Positions 20,937 to 33,158 of a stretch of DNA of 64,000 nucleotides are shown here, piece by piece. The stretch's first letter is position 1, and every line of letters begins with the position of its first letter. The stretch lies in NCBI GenBank assembly GCA_028274465.1, contig CM051455.1, forward strand, positions 87,130,871 through 87,194,870, read 5' to 3'. Source of the stretch: Plantago ovata. Lineage: Eukaryota > Streptophyta > Magnoliopsida > Lamiales > Plantaginaceae. The notes beneath the pieces were generated by a model. It was not told where the DNA came from, searched no databases, and worked only from the letters and a program-made list of their open reading frames with translations. A program made the position numbers and the translations under genes.

Positions 20937-22080
20937 ATCTTCCCAACTTTGCCCAGGATATCCGCTCTTCGGAGTACTAGGCCTCCTACCTGGAAGTCTT
21001 TCTCCTTCACACTTTTGTTGTAGGCTCTCGCGATCAACCCTTGGTACCTCAGGATGTTGGCCAAAGCAGTGCTCCTCGCTTCATCTAGCGTCTCTAGGTC
21101 TAACATCCTCTCAGTATGATTGTCCTCGGATTGATACCCTTGGATCCTGAGAGTTTCTACAACCACTTTATGACCGCTTCAGAACCATAAACTAGAGAGA
21201 AGGGGGTTTCCCTTGTGGCTGTCTTTGAAGTTGTGCGATATGCCCATACCACTCCATCAAGCTCGTCGACCCAATCCTTGTTGGTAGCGATTCTCTTTTA
21301 CAAGTTGTTGACGAGGATTTTGTTGACGGCTTCGGTTTGCCCGTTGGATTGAGGATGTCCTACTGAGGTGTACCTCCTCTCAATCTTCATTTCCTTCCAC
21401 CACTCGTTGAACCTATGGCCACAAAACTGAGAACCATTATCGGAGATGAGGACTCTAGGTAAGCCGAATTGACAAACGATGTTTCTCCATACAAAGTTCA
21501 TCACTCTTTGTTCGGTGATAGTGGACACTGCCTCAACTTCCGCCCATTTTCTAAAGTACTCAACCATGACAATGATGAATTTCTTCTGCCCCGTGCCTCT
21601 TGGGAAAGGACCGACTATGTCGATACCCCAAATATCAAAAGGGCAAGTGATCGAAATGGGCATAAGTGGCTTGGCCAGGACATTGATTAGATTGGCGTGC
21701 AATTGAAATTCCTCGCACTTCTTCACGAATCGGGCAGCATCTTCACGAACAGTTGGCCAGTAGTAGCCCTGGCGGATGACTTTTTGTGCAAGGGTTCTCC
21801 CTCCAGCATGGTCCCTGCAACTTCCTTGGTGCATCTCTCCCAAAACTTTTTGACTTCTTGCTCAGCGACACATCTTAAGTAGACTCCCTCAAAGGACCTC
21901 TTGTACAAGTGGTCTCCTTGTATGATGTAGCGGCCAACTTTTCCATTGATTCTTCGTGCTTCAGCTTTGTCACGAGGAAGGCTACCGTGCATGAGATAGG
22001 TAGCGCTCCCCTACATACAACTTGGTTGACTATCAATGGCCAAGACATTTGGCTTTGATGACCATAGGGATGATGCATTA
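20937..22080 (-). pseudogene. Tat-lineage integrase (main part)
   Basis: The minus strand shows an HHCC-like region (MGEMHQGSCRDHAGG, then KKCEEF where the second Cys of the pair is replaced by Phe), the catalytic triad context WGIDIVGPF, ISDNGSQF and QSNGQTEAVNKIL (D, D and E present), and the C-terminal KVGKMQ that resumes at 12277. A stop follows NKILVNNL near 21298, and the frame changes again before [10 protein letters not shown]. The DDE residues persist but the protein is broken, and the nested Athila-like element splits it as well. There is no chromodomain, as expected for Tat. Confidence 0.85.
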
Positions 22081-22136
22081 ATTTTCATAACTATCACATT
22101 CCGGGTATCCACTCCTCCGGAGGCTGAAGCGTATTT

Positions 22137-22729
22137 TCATAGAGCATCTGTTCTTTGGTTGAGATCTCTCAAGAAGTTTTCAATCTCACAACTTTCAAAC
22201 TTTTGGATTTCTTCCGTGATGGCGCTCTTGTACTCGGATAGTGAGTCCTTCATTGTTTTGAACTTTCCCGAGATTTGCTTCTCGGCCAATTGAGAGTCAG
22301 TGAAAAGGTGGAGCTTCTTCACTTCAAGTGATTTAGCCATACATAGAGCTATGAGGATAGCCTCATACTCAGCTCATTTTTGGAGACCGAAAAGCTTAGA
22401 GTAACGGCGTACTCGAGCTCTGCCCCTCCTGGACTTTTGAAGTATATTCCTATCCCACCATGTTTTCCCGAGGAAGATCCATCAACGTGAAGAATCCATA
22501 GATCCCCGTGGTCGTTGAGCTCTTTGGGTTTCGAAGAGACGTTCTCCTTACCCTTAGGCTCCTCGATTTTTTCTGCTAGGAACACTTCATGCCTTTTCCT
22601 TTTTGATTGTGACATCTCTTTGAGTTCTTTCAGAGAATCTTCTAAAGCTTGCATTACCTCACTCTGTCGTGGTCGCTCCTCGACCATCATCATGACATTT
22701 TGGCTTTCTGGAGAGTTTTCCTCTGACAC
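22137..22729 (-). pseudogene. Tat-lineage second (archaeal-like) RNase H
   Basis: Downstream of the ordinary RT-RNase H the minus strand encodes WILHVDGSSSGKHGGIGI and then KKLHLFTDSQLAEKQISGKF. These are the first and third catalytic-Asp contexts of an RNase H. A second RNase H between RT-RH and integrase is a recognised hallmark of the Tat lineage and supports that assignment. The frame is broken after KNELSMRLSS (about 22349). Confidence 0.75.
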
Positions 22730-22749
22730 TTCCTTAGATGGATACTCTA

Positions 22750-24490
22750 CTAGGAAGTCGGAAATAACTTGGGTTTTTTGGATAATGGTGCTTGGTAGTC
22801 AATGTCATACTCGCTCAACTCGATTGCCCACCTTGCTAGCCTTCTTGAGTTTTCAGGCTTTTCGAGGACTTGCTTGAGAGGTTGCTTCGTCAGGACCACA
22901 ACTTTATGAGCTCCGAAGTAAGGCATTAGTCTCCTTTCCGTATAGACAGGAGAGAAGGATAGCCTCTCGATATCCATATGACGTGTCTCGGCTCCAGCAA
23001 TTACCTTGCTCAAGTAGTAGATGGGCAAGTGGTCGTTTCCTTGGATTCTTACCAAGACCAAGCTAATGGCTTCTCCCGTTGCTTCCAAGTACAAGTAAAG
23101 TAATTCTCCTTCCATGGGTTTTGATAAGAGTGGAGGGGATAGTAGATACTCTTTGAGTTTCTCGAAGGCTTCCTTGCACTCTTTTTTCCACTCGAAGTGG
23201 TTGCTCTTTCGCAAAACTTTGAAGAACGGATGGCTCTTCTCGGCGGATCTTGAGATAAACCTGCTTAGCGCGATGGACCTCCCTACCAACTGTTGTAACT
23301 CATTGATGGTTTGGGGCTGAGGAAGATCGAGGATGGCCTTGATTTTCTCGTGGTTTGCTTCTATTCCTCTTTTCATTACCATGTAACCGAGGAACTTCCC
23401 TCCTTTGACCCCGAAGGTACATTTCTCCGGGTTGAGCTTCATCCCATACTTCCTCAAGATCGGGAAGCACTTTCCTAGGTATCCTACGTGTTTCTCCTCG
23501 GTCTTAAACTTGACCAGCATGTCATCGACATATACCTCCATCGTTTTTCCGAGTTCCTCCTTAAACATTTTGTTGACCAACCTTTGGTAGGTTGCTCCGG
23601 TGTTTTTGAGACCAAAGGGCATCACGTTGAAGCAATATACATTTCCGTTTGCAAAGAAGGCGGTCTTCGGCACATCATCTTTGGCCATTTTGACTTGGTA
23701 GAACCCCTGGTATGCATCCATGAAACTCAAGAGGGCACATCCTGCTGTGGAGTCGACCAGATGGTCAATCCGGGGGAAGTGGGTAGGGATCCTTTGGACA
23801 AAACTTGTTGAGTCTCGTGAAGTTGTTGCACATTCTCCACTTGTCGGGTCCCTTCTCTACGAGGACTACATTCCAAACCCAGTCGGAGTATCTTACTTCT
23901 TTGATGTGACCAGCCTTAAGCAATCTTTGCACTACTGACTCAATGATTTCATTATTTTCCGCACTGAAGTCTCTTCGCTTTTCTCGAATATGGGTGATTG
24001 ACGGATCGACGTTCAGACGGTGAACCGCGACTCTTGGGTCAATCCCCTTGAGGTCCTCGGTACTCCACGCGAAAATGTCGTTGTTATCTCTCAAACATTG
24101 AATGAGCTTCATTCTTACTTCAGTAGTCATCTCAGTACCAATCTTGGTAACCTTGTCGGCACTTCCTTCGACAATTTGAATTTCTTCAAGGGTTTCTCTT
24201 GCCTCTATCTTATTTTCCTCGAAGAACTTCTTCTTCTTGGAAGAGGGTGGTACTAGGGGTATAACTTGATACTCCTCGAGCTCCTTAACAGCTCCTACTA
24301 GGGTATCTCTCTCCTTCTTTTGGATTGCTTTCCTTCGCCTAAGTGACGGACTCGACTTTTTCGGTTTTTTCTTCACTCGTCGGACCATATAAAACTTGTA
24401 AGGAGCATGATGAACCAAGGGCTGCTCCTCGAGCGATTGACCCGGATTCAGCTCTCTGATGGCAACCTTGGAAGTGAATTTTTCCGACAT
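22750..24490 (-). pseudogene. Tat-lineage reverse transcriptase and RNase H
   Basis: The N-terminal part (24490-23765) has DLKGIDPRVAVHRLNVDPSI and RMCNNFTRLNKFCPKDPYPLP. After a frame break near 23765 come SFMDAYQGFYQV (catalytic Asp), FGLKNTGATYQRLVN, and YVDDMLVK at about 23517-23540. The connection and first RNase H follow (LEATGEAISLVLV, YYLSKVIAGAETR). Catalytic residues are retained, but the frameshift and the missing gag make it inactive. Confidence 0.85.
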
Positions 24491-24502
24491 ACTGTAGCAT
24501 TC

Positions 24503-25183
24503 TCATGCCTCTCTTATGTTTCCTTCTTCTTGTCCAATCCCGAATGGAGTGGGGAACTTCAACTTGTTGTGGACTGTAGATACTACGGCTCGGAATTGAG
24601 AGAGGGCAGGCCTACCCAAAACCGCGAAGTAGTCAAAGGGCATGTCTACGACCACGAAGGGAACGTGTTGAGTTACTCTTCGCGGAGCACTCCCCATTGA
24701 GACCGTCAAGTTGATCATTCCAATGGGCATGATGGGTTGTCCTCCGGAGCCTACCAAGGCACTCCTCACTTCTCTAAGAACTTCCCTTGGGTTCATATTC
24801 ATCCTCTTCAAAGTACCCGTGAAGATTAAGTTAGCCGAACATCCGGTGTCGACGAGGATCCTTCCCAAGTTGTAAGACTGAACATCAAGGGATAACACTA
24901 GTGGGACACATGGGTCATAGATGCTTCCCCCTCCGGCGTGCCTTAGAGGGAGTTAACTATTATCAAAAGAGATCATGTTGGTTCCTAGTTGTGCAACTTG
25001 GGCATACTTCACATCTCTAATATTGAGGTTATCTGCTGTGATCTCCCTCTGATTTCGAGTGTCGCCTCCCGCGGGTCCTCCAGCGATCGTAAGAGTATGG
25101 ATGCTTCCATTCACGGGACGATTCTCATAATTATTGAAATTATGAATATCGTCGTAAGAGTATGGATGCTTCCATTCACACAA
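24503..25183 (-). pseudogene. Tat-lineage protease region, 5'-truncated
   Basis: The minus strand reads ILVDTGCSANLIFTGTL (catalytic DTG at about 24842-24850), then FAVLGRPALSQFRAVVS and LKFPTPFGIGQEEGNI. A stop near 24503 separates it from RT, and another near 24953 precedes SFDNS. Upstream gag is absent. Homology ends at about 25180, where a 27-bp direct repeat (25088-25114 and 25153-25179) occurs and the Sirevirus fragment starts soon after. Confidence 0.75.
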
Positions 25184-25283
25184 GTTTTTCTAGCATGTGC
25201 TCTGAAACACTGTACCTCCGGTCAAAAAGAAAAACATCTCAAATTCGTACTCTTAGCCCTTATTTTTAATACTATATAAAGAG

Positions 25284-28200
25284 ATGGCTCCCAAAAGGCA
25301 AACAACCAAGAACACCAAATCGTCCAAGGCAGACAGTGCTGAAAAAAGCACTGCTCCTACACCGGCTTCATCTCCGGCGAAGAACACGGTGAAAATCGTG
25401 CTAGCCAGTAACCGAATCACAGAGAGACCTATGCCTCCTGCATATCTCAACACTGAAAAGTGTGAGCAGATGATGCAATGGGGAGCTATTGCCAATGAGA
25501 AGTATATCAAATACTTCTATGAAGAAGAATATGATGAAGAAAATCTCAAGGCATTGAATTACATTAACCAACAAGGCCTGCTTCCATTTGTCACTGTTCG
25601 CCAAAAATGGTGAGTATAGTGGATACAATGGAATTCTACAACAATGCAGAAATCCAAACCAGTACTGACGAACAAGGAATCACTGAAGAAATGATTTCTA
25701 CAACAGTTCAGCGAAAGAAAATCATCCTGAAATGGATTGATTTAGCTAACATCATTCAGATTCCAACTACTGGAACAAAAGATGACATCACTACCACTGT
25801 GGAAGAAATATAGACTTTCTACAGTGATGTCAGAAATGAAAAGATGAAAATAGGAGAGATTGCTCCTGTTTCATGGGACAAATTCACAAAGAGAAAGAAT
25901 CTCTCTTACTCTCTTGGACTGGTAGCTTTGCTGCTCATTAAAGTCCTAGATTCTCAAGTCGGAGGAATAGATCAAGTTGTCCTGAAAAGATGGCCATTGC
26001 TGATGCATATAAATGAAAACAAAAAACTACATCAACTGGGCAAAATACATCTTCAACAAATTAGTTGAATGTGTTGTGAAATTCAAAGTCAACGTGGAAG
26101 ACAATTCTATCTCACCAATATTCCCAGTGATGTATGGACTGAAGATTTGCTATATCTTGGAACATTTTCAAATCAAGCTGAGAAACCCATTGCCGATTAA
26201 GAAATCGATATGCAATGCGGGAAGAGCTTTTTACAAATAGAATGGACCCAAAGATGCTGACAAATCAAAGAAGTCCAAGAAAGCAACTAGTTCCAAAGTT
26301 GCTGAAACAAGTGCTGCTGATGCAAAAGGCACCAACAAGAAGACAGAAAAGGAAAGCTTATGATGATACTCAGACTGCAACTTCATCAGCTGATCCTGTC
26401 CCTAAGAAAGCCCGGACAAAAAACCTTCCCAAGGAAGAAGACAACGGCTAGGAAATCAATTCCTATCGTCCATGATGTCCCCGATGATGATACAACAGTG
26501 GTTGCTGAAAAGCAACCTACTAAAGTAATTGATGTAGAAGCACCTGCTGACAGTTCTACAAATCCAATCAATTTGGATACAATTACTGAAGAAAGACCAC
26601 AAGCAGTGGAAATGCAAATCCTTCCTTAGGAAGAATCGATGATGTCTACGTAGTAGATAATCTCGACGATACAACACTTGAACCAGCAAGTGACATCGCT
26701 GCAGACCTAAGAAAGGTTGCACTTGCTGAACAAGCTGACACCACTATGGTTGCACAAAGTGATATTGGAGAAGAGTTGATGAAAGTTGCTGAAACAGCAA
26801 CTCAAGAATAGAAGACAGTTGCTGAGACAGCAACTAGTCAAGAAAAGGAAGTTGCTGAAACATCAACTATTGAAGAAAGAGTACCTGAGACAGCTACTGT
26901 TCAAAACGTTGAGTTTGCTCAAACTCACGTTGAAGTATCGTCGGATGACGCATCACATGATGCTGAGAATGAAAGACCCAGTTCACCAGCTACCTCAATA
27001 GATAAGATCCAATTGGTAATTACTGATCTAAGCCAGGAAATGGATATGGAGATTGATGATAACTCCAACAAGTCAGTGGATCTTTTTATGACGAGTAGGG
27101 AACTAAGAGGTCAAGATACTTCTGCTCAACTTGTCATCTCAGAGACAAGGGAGATTGTTGACACTGCATAGCTTTCTAAATTAGAGCAAGAAAAGAAGTC
27201 CGCTGAAGAGAGAGACCAACACATGGATGAAGCCATTGATGCTGAAAGATTAGAGTCCTCTCCTGTTGTTGTTCAGCAGGTAGAAAACTCAAACATTGAC
27301 TTATCTTATGTTTTTGATAACTTATCTTTAGCTCATCTGTTTAATTCTTTTCAGACTTCTCTCGATGCAGGTCAGAAGCAAACTGAGGCTTCTGCACCAG
27401 AATCCACAATCCCTGCTCAACAGGTAATTGTTAATTTTGGTGAAAAAACTAGGTTTGATAACTTAGTACTATCTAACATTTTGTTATCTCAGGATGATCA
27501 GAATCAGGAAGCAAACACTGTTCCTTAATACATGAATGTGATAATGCACAACCAAGTGTGCAACATGAGCTTGCTGAAAAACGGCAGGTAAAACATGTTA
27601 CAGCTTTAGACTCTAAAACAACATTTCATGAACTTCCTGAAAATAACAAAATTGTTCTTTGTCAGGCTCAAAAGGAGATAGAGGAAATAGCTCTCATCAT
27701 AGAAGACCATGAAGTTAGTTCAGAAGAACTCTACTCAAACTTCAAAAGAAATACTTTGACCAGAGCTGCTAAGACTGTCAGCAACTGGCAAAGATACAGA
27801 AGAATGGACTTCTTAGATCTTCACATCCATCTTTCCATTGAAAAGAAGAGAAATTCTCTTATCAAGCTTGAAACCTTTATTCACTCTATCCTTCCTGAAG
27901 AACTAATTTATTCTCAGCAAATGATCAATGCTAATATGGTTGCTACAATCAAAGAGAATATGAAGGCTAAATTCAAGAGTGCCTCTCCAGCTGAATAAGT
28001 TGTGATGCTCAAAGGCTCCTTTGTGCCAGTGGTGGCTGATCCCCACAAAATCAATGAGGAGGAAGAGGTGACAAGTCAAGCAATGTACAAACATCTTGAA
28101 TTGGTCATTCTGACTGATGATGATGAAGAAGATGAAGATGAGACTGTACCAGAAGACTCTAGTGATGATGAATCAAAAGATGCTAAGGACAGTAAGGATG

Positions 28201-30509
28201 ATGATGATGATGATAATCAAGGTCCTAGTCCAGATGCTGGTGGAGAGAAATTGACAGTTGCTGATCAAGAAGATCAAGCACATGTTGAAAGGCATGATGC
28301 TGAGCAACCTCCCAGTAATCAACAAGAGTTGGCTACAACTCCTGCTGACCAATCCACTCCAGTAACTGAACAAGTTGTTGAGAATGATGAAGAACTTGCC
28401 AGAAAGCAAGCTGAAATTGCTAGAGGAAAAGCAAAGATTTCTAATGCCGAGACAATATTGCTCGAAGCTCAGGTCACTGATGCAAACCTAGAGAAGATGA
28501 AATCTTCGATGAAGACTATCAAAGAGAAGTTGAAAATAACCTCTAGATTAATGTGGTTGGAACACAACACTTGGAAATTGCTCAGTCTTTAGGAGTGAAA
28601 AGCTTGGAAGAATCCTCCATTCCACCCTCATCTACTGTTGGTGAAACTCCAGTTGTTGAGTCTCAAGAGTTGCCCTCAGCAACCACTCAACAAAAATTTG
28701 AATCTATGGCAAAAGACCTTGGAATCAAGGTTGTTGGTCTTGATGAACCAGATGAAGAAAAAGAATTATCCGATATCTCAGCACTTGAGGAAGAAGAAGT
28801 GGAAATTCCTCCAGTGTCCATCAATTCTGATGAAGGAGATGATGAGAGACAAAGGTTGCTGAGAAATGAAGACCAGTTTGCCACTGAGCTAAAAGCTCAT
28901 TCACTTGCTCCCTCTATAGTGTCTTTTCCAAGCGTAGAGGATTTTACACTAAGAATAAAGGCACTGATGGTTGTTCATAAAGCATGCCAAGAAGAGGATG
29001 ATGCACTGCTTGCTGAGAGTCCGCTCAACATTGAAAAGATACTAACTACTGTGTTGAAACGCACTACTACTCTCACTACAGCTCAGAAACATATCAGTCT
29101 ACATCACAAGAGCTATGAAGATGATGCCAGCAAAGCACTCAAGCTTTCCAAAAGTGAATTAACAAAGGCTCAGGCAATTATGGAAGACAAAGTTAACAAT
29201 GAGCGAAGACATGAAAAGAATTTGGCTTTTATCAAAGAAGAATTGTCTAAGCTTACAACTGATCAGCAAGACTTGATTCTTAAGTACAACAACCTTCATT
29301 CTCTTGCTGAAAATTGCAACGAGTTTTTTTCTGCTTACATCAAACTGATGTTGCAATCCATGTCTAAGGGGGAAGATACACAGAAAAAGATGTCAAAAGA
29401 CTTATCCTCTACTGCTCCTTCTCCTGCATTGCTGAAATTGCCTGGACCACCACCAATGGAACCTCTTGCTGAAACAAAGCAAAGTTCTAAAAGAAAAGTT
29501 GAAACAGACTCTGAAAGAAGTTCAACAAATCCAAAAAGAAGAAGAACTACTGCTGACACTTCAGAAAACTGTCAACCTGAGAGTCATCAAGGAAATAATG
29601 ATGATGACGATGATGATGACAGAACTATTGCTCAGGTTATTAAAGCAAAGCCTCTCAATGCCAAGACTCAATCTGGAAACACAAAATTACTGTCCTCTGG
29701 TTCCTCAACAAGGAACAAAGATAGTTCTAAGCAAAGAAGAAGACAAAGAAGGGATATTGAACAAGAAGCTAATAGAAGAGAAGCTCGAGAAGCTGTTGGC
29801 TTGGGTGTACAATACACCAAAACAAGCAACAAAGAGACCATTCAAAGTGTGATCCAGAAAAAGACAAGGCTTTTTCATCTTAAAGCTTGAAGATATCCTT
29901 GCCAATGATCACTTCCCAAAACCAGTCCTTGAGCAAATGGACAAATGGAATGTGATTAAAGTTGCAAGCAAAGAAAGAGATCCTTGTCCACTGGAAGCTT
30001 TTGAAGACAAAAAACTTTGGCTTCATGTTGAAGTTAAAACTAGAAGGATGGCTTTGTCAAAAGACATGGGAGACTTGCCACCTTACTTTAGTCCAATAGA
30101 AGTCACTCACTTTTATGATGATATGATTAAAAAGGCAAGACCAAGACTCATGGTGACTCCTTATGAGCTCTTCTATTTGACAAAAGAAGATGTTGATGAA
30201 GACGTAAGATATCTGGAGAAAATCTATAAGAAGTACAATCTGAGCGACCTCCAAATCCATCATGTGTGTTGCTGGGGACTTCACACTTGGAATGAAGTTT
30301 TGAAAAGACAAGATCCCTCAGCAGACCACAAGCTAATTTGCAGACTTGCAAGGGATATGCAACTTCAAGTCAGAAAGCTTCTTGAAGACTATGAAGCTGA
30401 CTATGAAGAATTTCCTAAGCCTGCTGATGAAAGCGTGAAGGATGTCATCAAGATTGCTTCTAGATTTCTCTCAGATAGTCTATTCTTTATTTTGAACGTT
30501 GTTTGCTGA
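25284..30509 (+). pseudogene. Sirevirus A ORF3 (env-position accessory protein), frameshifted
   Basis: The start is MAPKRQTTKNTKSSK at 25284 and the end is TGA at 30509. About 1,700 codons can be followed through several frames (breaks near 25610, 25811, 26040, 26237, 26627, 27170, 27530, 28000, 28590 and 29890). The order is a Lys/Ser-rich N-terminus, a conserved globular part (PMPPAYLNTEKCEQMMQWGA, MDTMEFYNNAEIQ-like, WAKYIFNKLVECVVKFK), a Lys-rich linker, Glu/Thr repeats of the VAETAT type, acidic runs (DDDEEDEDE), a long coiled coil (~29000-29380), and a C-terminal domain (VTPYELFYLTKEDVDEDVRY) conserved in Sirevirus B. Sireviruses are known for an env-like ORF here. I see no transmembrane or signal segment. 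Confidence 0.75.
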
Positions 30510-30735
30510 GTTATCTCATGCTTTCATGTAAACTTACTTTGAAAGATAACTTTCAGCAATCAATTGCTTTTGCTCACTCTTATTCGTTTTTCTGATTATG
30601 CAAGATACTTATGATTACCGTTTGTTTACTTCAAGTATTAATTGCATTATTCAACTGATTTATTAAACATCAGAAACTTATAAAGAGTTGTAATTAATTT
30701 AGCCATGGATTGCTAACATGAAAAAGGGGGATTTT
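30510..30735 (+). promoter_or_regulatory. Sirevirus A 3' untranslated region with polypurine tract
   Basis: After the ORF3 stop comes an AT-rich 3' UTR, then gctaacatgaaaaagggggat at about 30711-30731, the Sirevirus-type polypurine tract next to the LTR. The adjoining T run (30732-30739) shows local slippage, which also altered the LTR terminus from TGTTAGG to TTTTAGG. Confidence 0.85.
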
Positions 30736-32250
30736 TTTTAGGAAACTTGTAATTTTGATGAGCAATTAACCATGCTGAATTACGTAAACTCCAGTAACTA
30801 GTACTCTTAAGGTCCATAGGAATTTAGAATTTTAAGGACACTGTAAAAGAGGAACGTTTGCTGAGACTTAGTGTAGGTACTAGTTAGGTTCTTAAGCTTG
30901 TTGATGATGTACATTGTTTTAGCAAACAAACTATTGAAGACCTAGAACCGCTCAGAAAGTTGAAGATTCGAATACTGAAGACTTAGAAGAATTATGAGAA
31001 AGGTATCTACAAAGGCACATGTTGTCTCAGAAAGTGAGATTATCAGCAACAACTTGCATAAGTGAAAATCTATATGGCAGAGTAGGTTGTGTTTGTTGAA
31101 ACTGAGACTGACCACTTGCTGACAACATATGTGACCTCCTTGCTAAAGAGTACTTGAGTTTTTGCTCCAACGTTCATATTTGAATTTGTTTCTAAGAGCA
31201 TTAAATGCAAAGTCAGCACGCGAAGAACATGAAGACAAGAAGACAAATGAAGAACGCTGTTGATAGTAAAAAAGCAAGATAGTGACATCTTAAGGTACAA
31301 GCCTTAGAATTTGAAATTCAAACGGCTTCCTTGAGACACTATACATAGAGGACATCAGGCTGAGTATAAGGGTGTGTCAACAACGTGATGAAACTCTTAC
31401 TTGTGCTTTAAACACTCAAATTCCTTCTCTACTCTTTACTGCCTATTGATCCGTTCTAAGACTTAAGCTTGAAACAAAAGCTACTTGTGAAGAAGTAGAA
31501 CATTAAAAATCTAAGAAATTAGTTAAGTGTTATGTCTTCTAAACAAGAATAAGTCTTGACACCAGAAATGAAAAACTTGCTTACTGCAAAGTATTACAAG
31601 TTGAGTTTCTTTAGATTACTTGTTGTAGCTGCAAAGTTATATTCAAGTCATCTCATTCCAAATCTCTCTAACTGATAAACACCCTTATTCAGGCGTGGAA
31701 TTCAGGGGGAACTAATCAAGCATAGTTTTGCTGATTAAGTGTCCCAAGTTTGGTGGAGAACAAGGTTATAGTTCTCTAGTTTAGGTTGGAAAGAAGGTAG
31801 GTGTGTTTTGGTTTCTGACAATCATTAGTGATAGGATTTGTCAGGAACCTCATATCTTATCTTAGTGGATTCAGTCCTAGAAAGGACAAAGTGGGTTAGT
31901 TGAGGGATTACGCCACCCTAAGATACCACTGTAAAAGTGTTTGTGTGATTTACATTTATGCAGTTACCTTTCAGCAAGTTACTTTGTTTTACACTGTTTA
32001 TCTGCTTATTTGCTGAAACTAGCTTTCTGACAAAAGCACTTATTATAAAAGACTTCCGCACTCTGTTTCTAAGTATCACCAAACTTGTCACTGAAAAGTA
32101 ACAAGCGCTTGCTGAGAAAGTTAAGTACCAGCAAACTCATTACTGAAAAGTAATAAGTACTTGCTGAGAAAGATTTAGACGACGCAAAAGTTTTTAAAGA
32201 CTATTCACCCCCCCCCCCTAGTCTTTACTTTTTTTCTAAAGGGACCAACA
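30736..32250 (+). mobile_element. Sirevirus A 3' LTR
   Basis: It is 1515 bp, aligns end to end with the LTRs of Sirevirus B and ends ctaaagggaccaaca. The TATA box is mutated (actatacatag near 31336, against ctataaatag in B). A C10 tract near 32208-32217 precedes the end, as in the other copies. It is more diverged from the B LTRs than those are from each other, so it is an older insertion. Confidence 0.9.
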
Positions 32251-32533
32251 GACGTCCTACCTTTACTCCTCACCTAGTGTTTACTGCTTGGTCCCCAAGA
32301 CTCCAACCTATATATAGGTAGACTGCATATGATCGAAACCAAGTTTGTCCAGCCTTGTCGACAACTTCGTGAAGTGCATTGTAGATTGTCTTGTCAAAGT
32401 CTTAGTTTCTCTCAACACTTGACAAAGAGATCAAAACGATCGCTTCGGTCTTGACATAAATAGTCAGGAGGTAGAAACACTAGAACTCACACACTTGAGC
32501 ACTGAGTTGAGTTTCCCACACAACTGTATGCTA
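32251..32533. other. Unassigned LTR-like stretch
   Basis: There is no ORF of interest. A TATATATAG box at about 32311-32319 and the composition resemble a promoter-bearing LTR piece, but no partner copy exists in the window, so the family is unknown. Confidence 0.3.
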
Positions 32534-33158
32534 TGCTGGTCCCTTTAAACAACAAGTAAAAACTAGAGGAGGGGTGAATAGTCTTTAAAAACTTTTTCGT
32601 CGTTTAAAAGTTTCTCAGCAAATACTTATTACTTTTAAGTGACAAGTTTGCTGATACTTAAGAACAGAGTGCGGAAGTCTTTTACGATAAGTGCTTTTGT
32701 CAGAAAGCTAGTTTCACCAAGTAAGCAGAAAAACAGTGTTAAACAAAGTAGCTTGCTGAAGGATAACTACATAAATGTAAATCACACAAACACTTTTATA
32801 GTGGTATCTGAGAGTGGCGTAATCTCTCAACTAATCCACTTTGTCCTTTCTAGGACTGAATCCACTAAGACAAGATATGAGGTTCCTTACAAATCCTATC
32901 ACTAATGATTCTCAGAAACCAAAACACACTTGCCTTGTTTCCAACCTAAACTAGAGAACTAAACTTTGTTCTCCACCAAACTTGGGACACTTAATCAGCA
33001 AAACTATGCTTGATTAATTCCTCCTGAATTCCACCCCTGAATAAGGGTGTTTATCAGTTAGAGAGGTTTGGGATGAGATGACTTGAATATAACTTTGCAT
33101 CTATAACAAGTAATCTAAAGAAACTTAACTTGTAATACTTTGCAGTAAGCAAGTTTGA
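32534..33158 (-). mobile_element. Sirevirus-type LTR fragment, antisense (U5 half)
   Basis: It starts tgctggtccctttaaac, the complement of the LTR terminus, and runs to aagcaagtttga at 33158, covering about the last 625 bp of the LTR in reverse. It then switches abruptly to unrelated sequence (cacgtcttatctg). Together with 487-1582 it shows that at least one antisense Sirevirus copy existed here. Confidence 0.85.

Larger units (their letters stand above)
25204..32250 (+). mobile_element. Sirevirus A, 5'-truncated (ORF3, polypurine tract, 3' LTR)
   Basis: Homology to the internal region of Sirevirus B starts around 25204 (ctgtacctccggtcaaaaag, compare 51843), so LTR, gag and pol are missing. 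What remains is the accessory ORF3, the polypurine tract at 30722-30731 (aaaaaggggga) and the 3' LTR. The truncation point abuts the truncated Tat pol, pointing to a deletion joining two elements. Confidence 0.85.

Noticed and set aside
25284-30509. ORF3 as a true viral envelope protein
   Set aside because: No signal peptide, transmembrane helix or cleavage-site pattern could be seen. Only its position after pol is env-like.
32251-32533. Sirevirus A target duplication with the antisense LTR as an inverted pair
   Set aside because: The flanks gacgt and atgc do not match, and the antisense LTR is truncated at its other end. No insertion unit can be defined.
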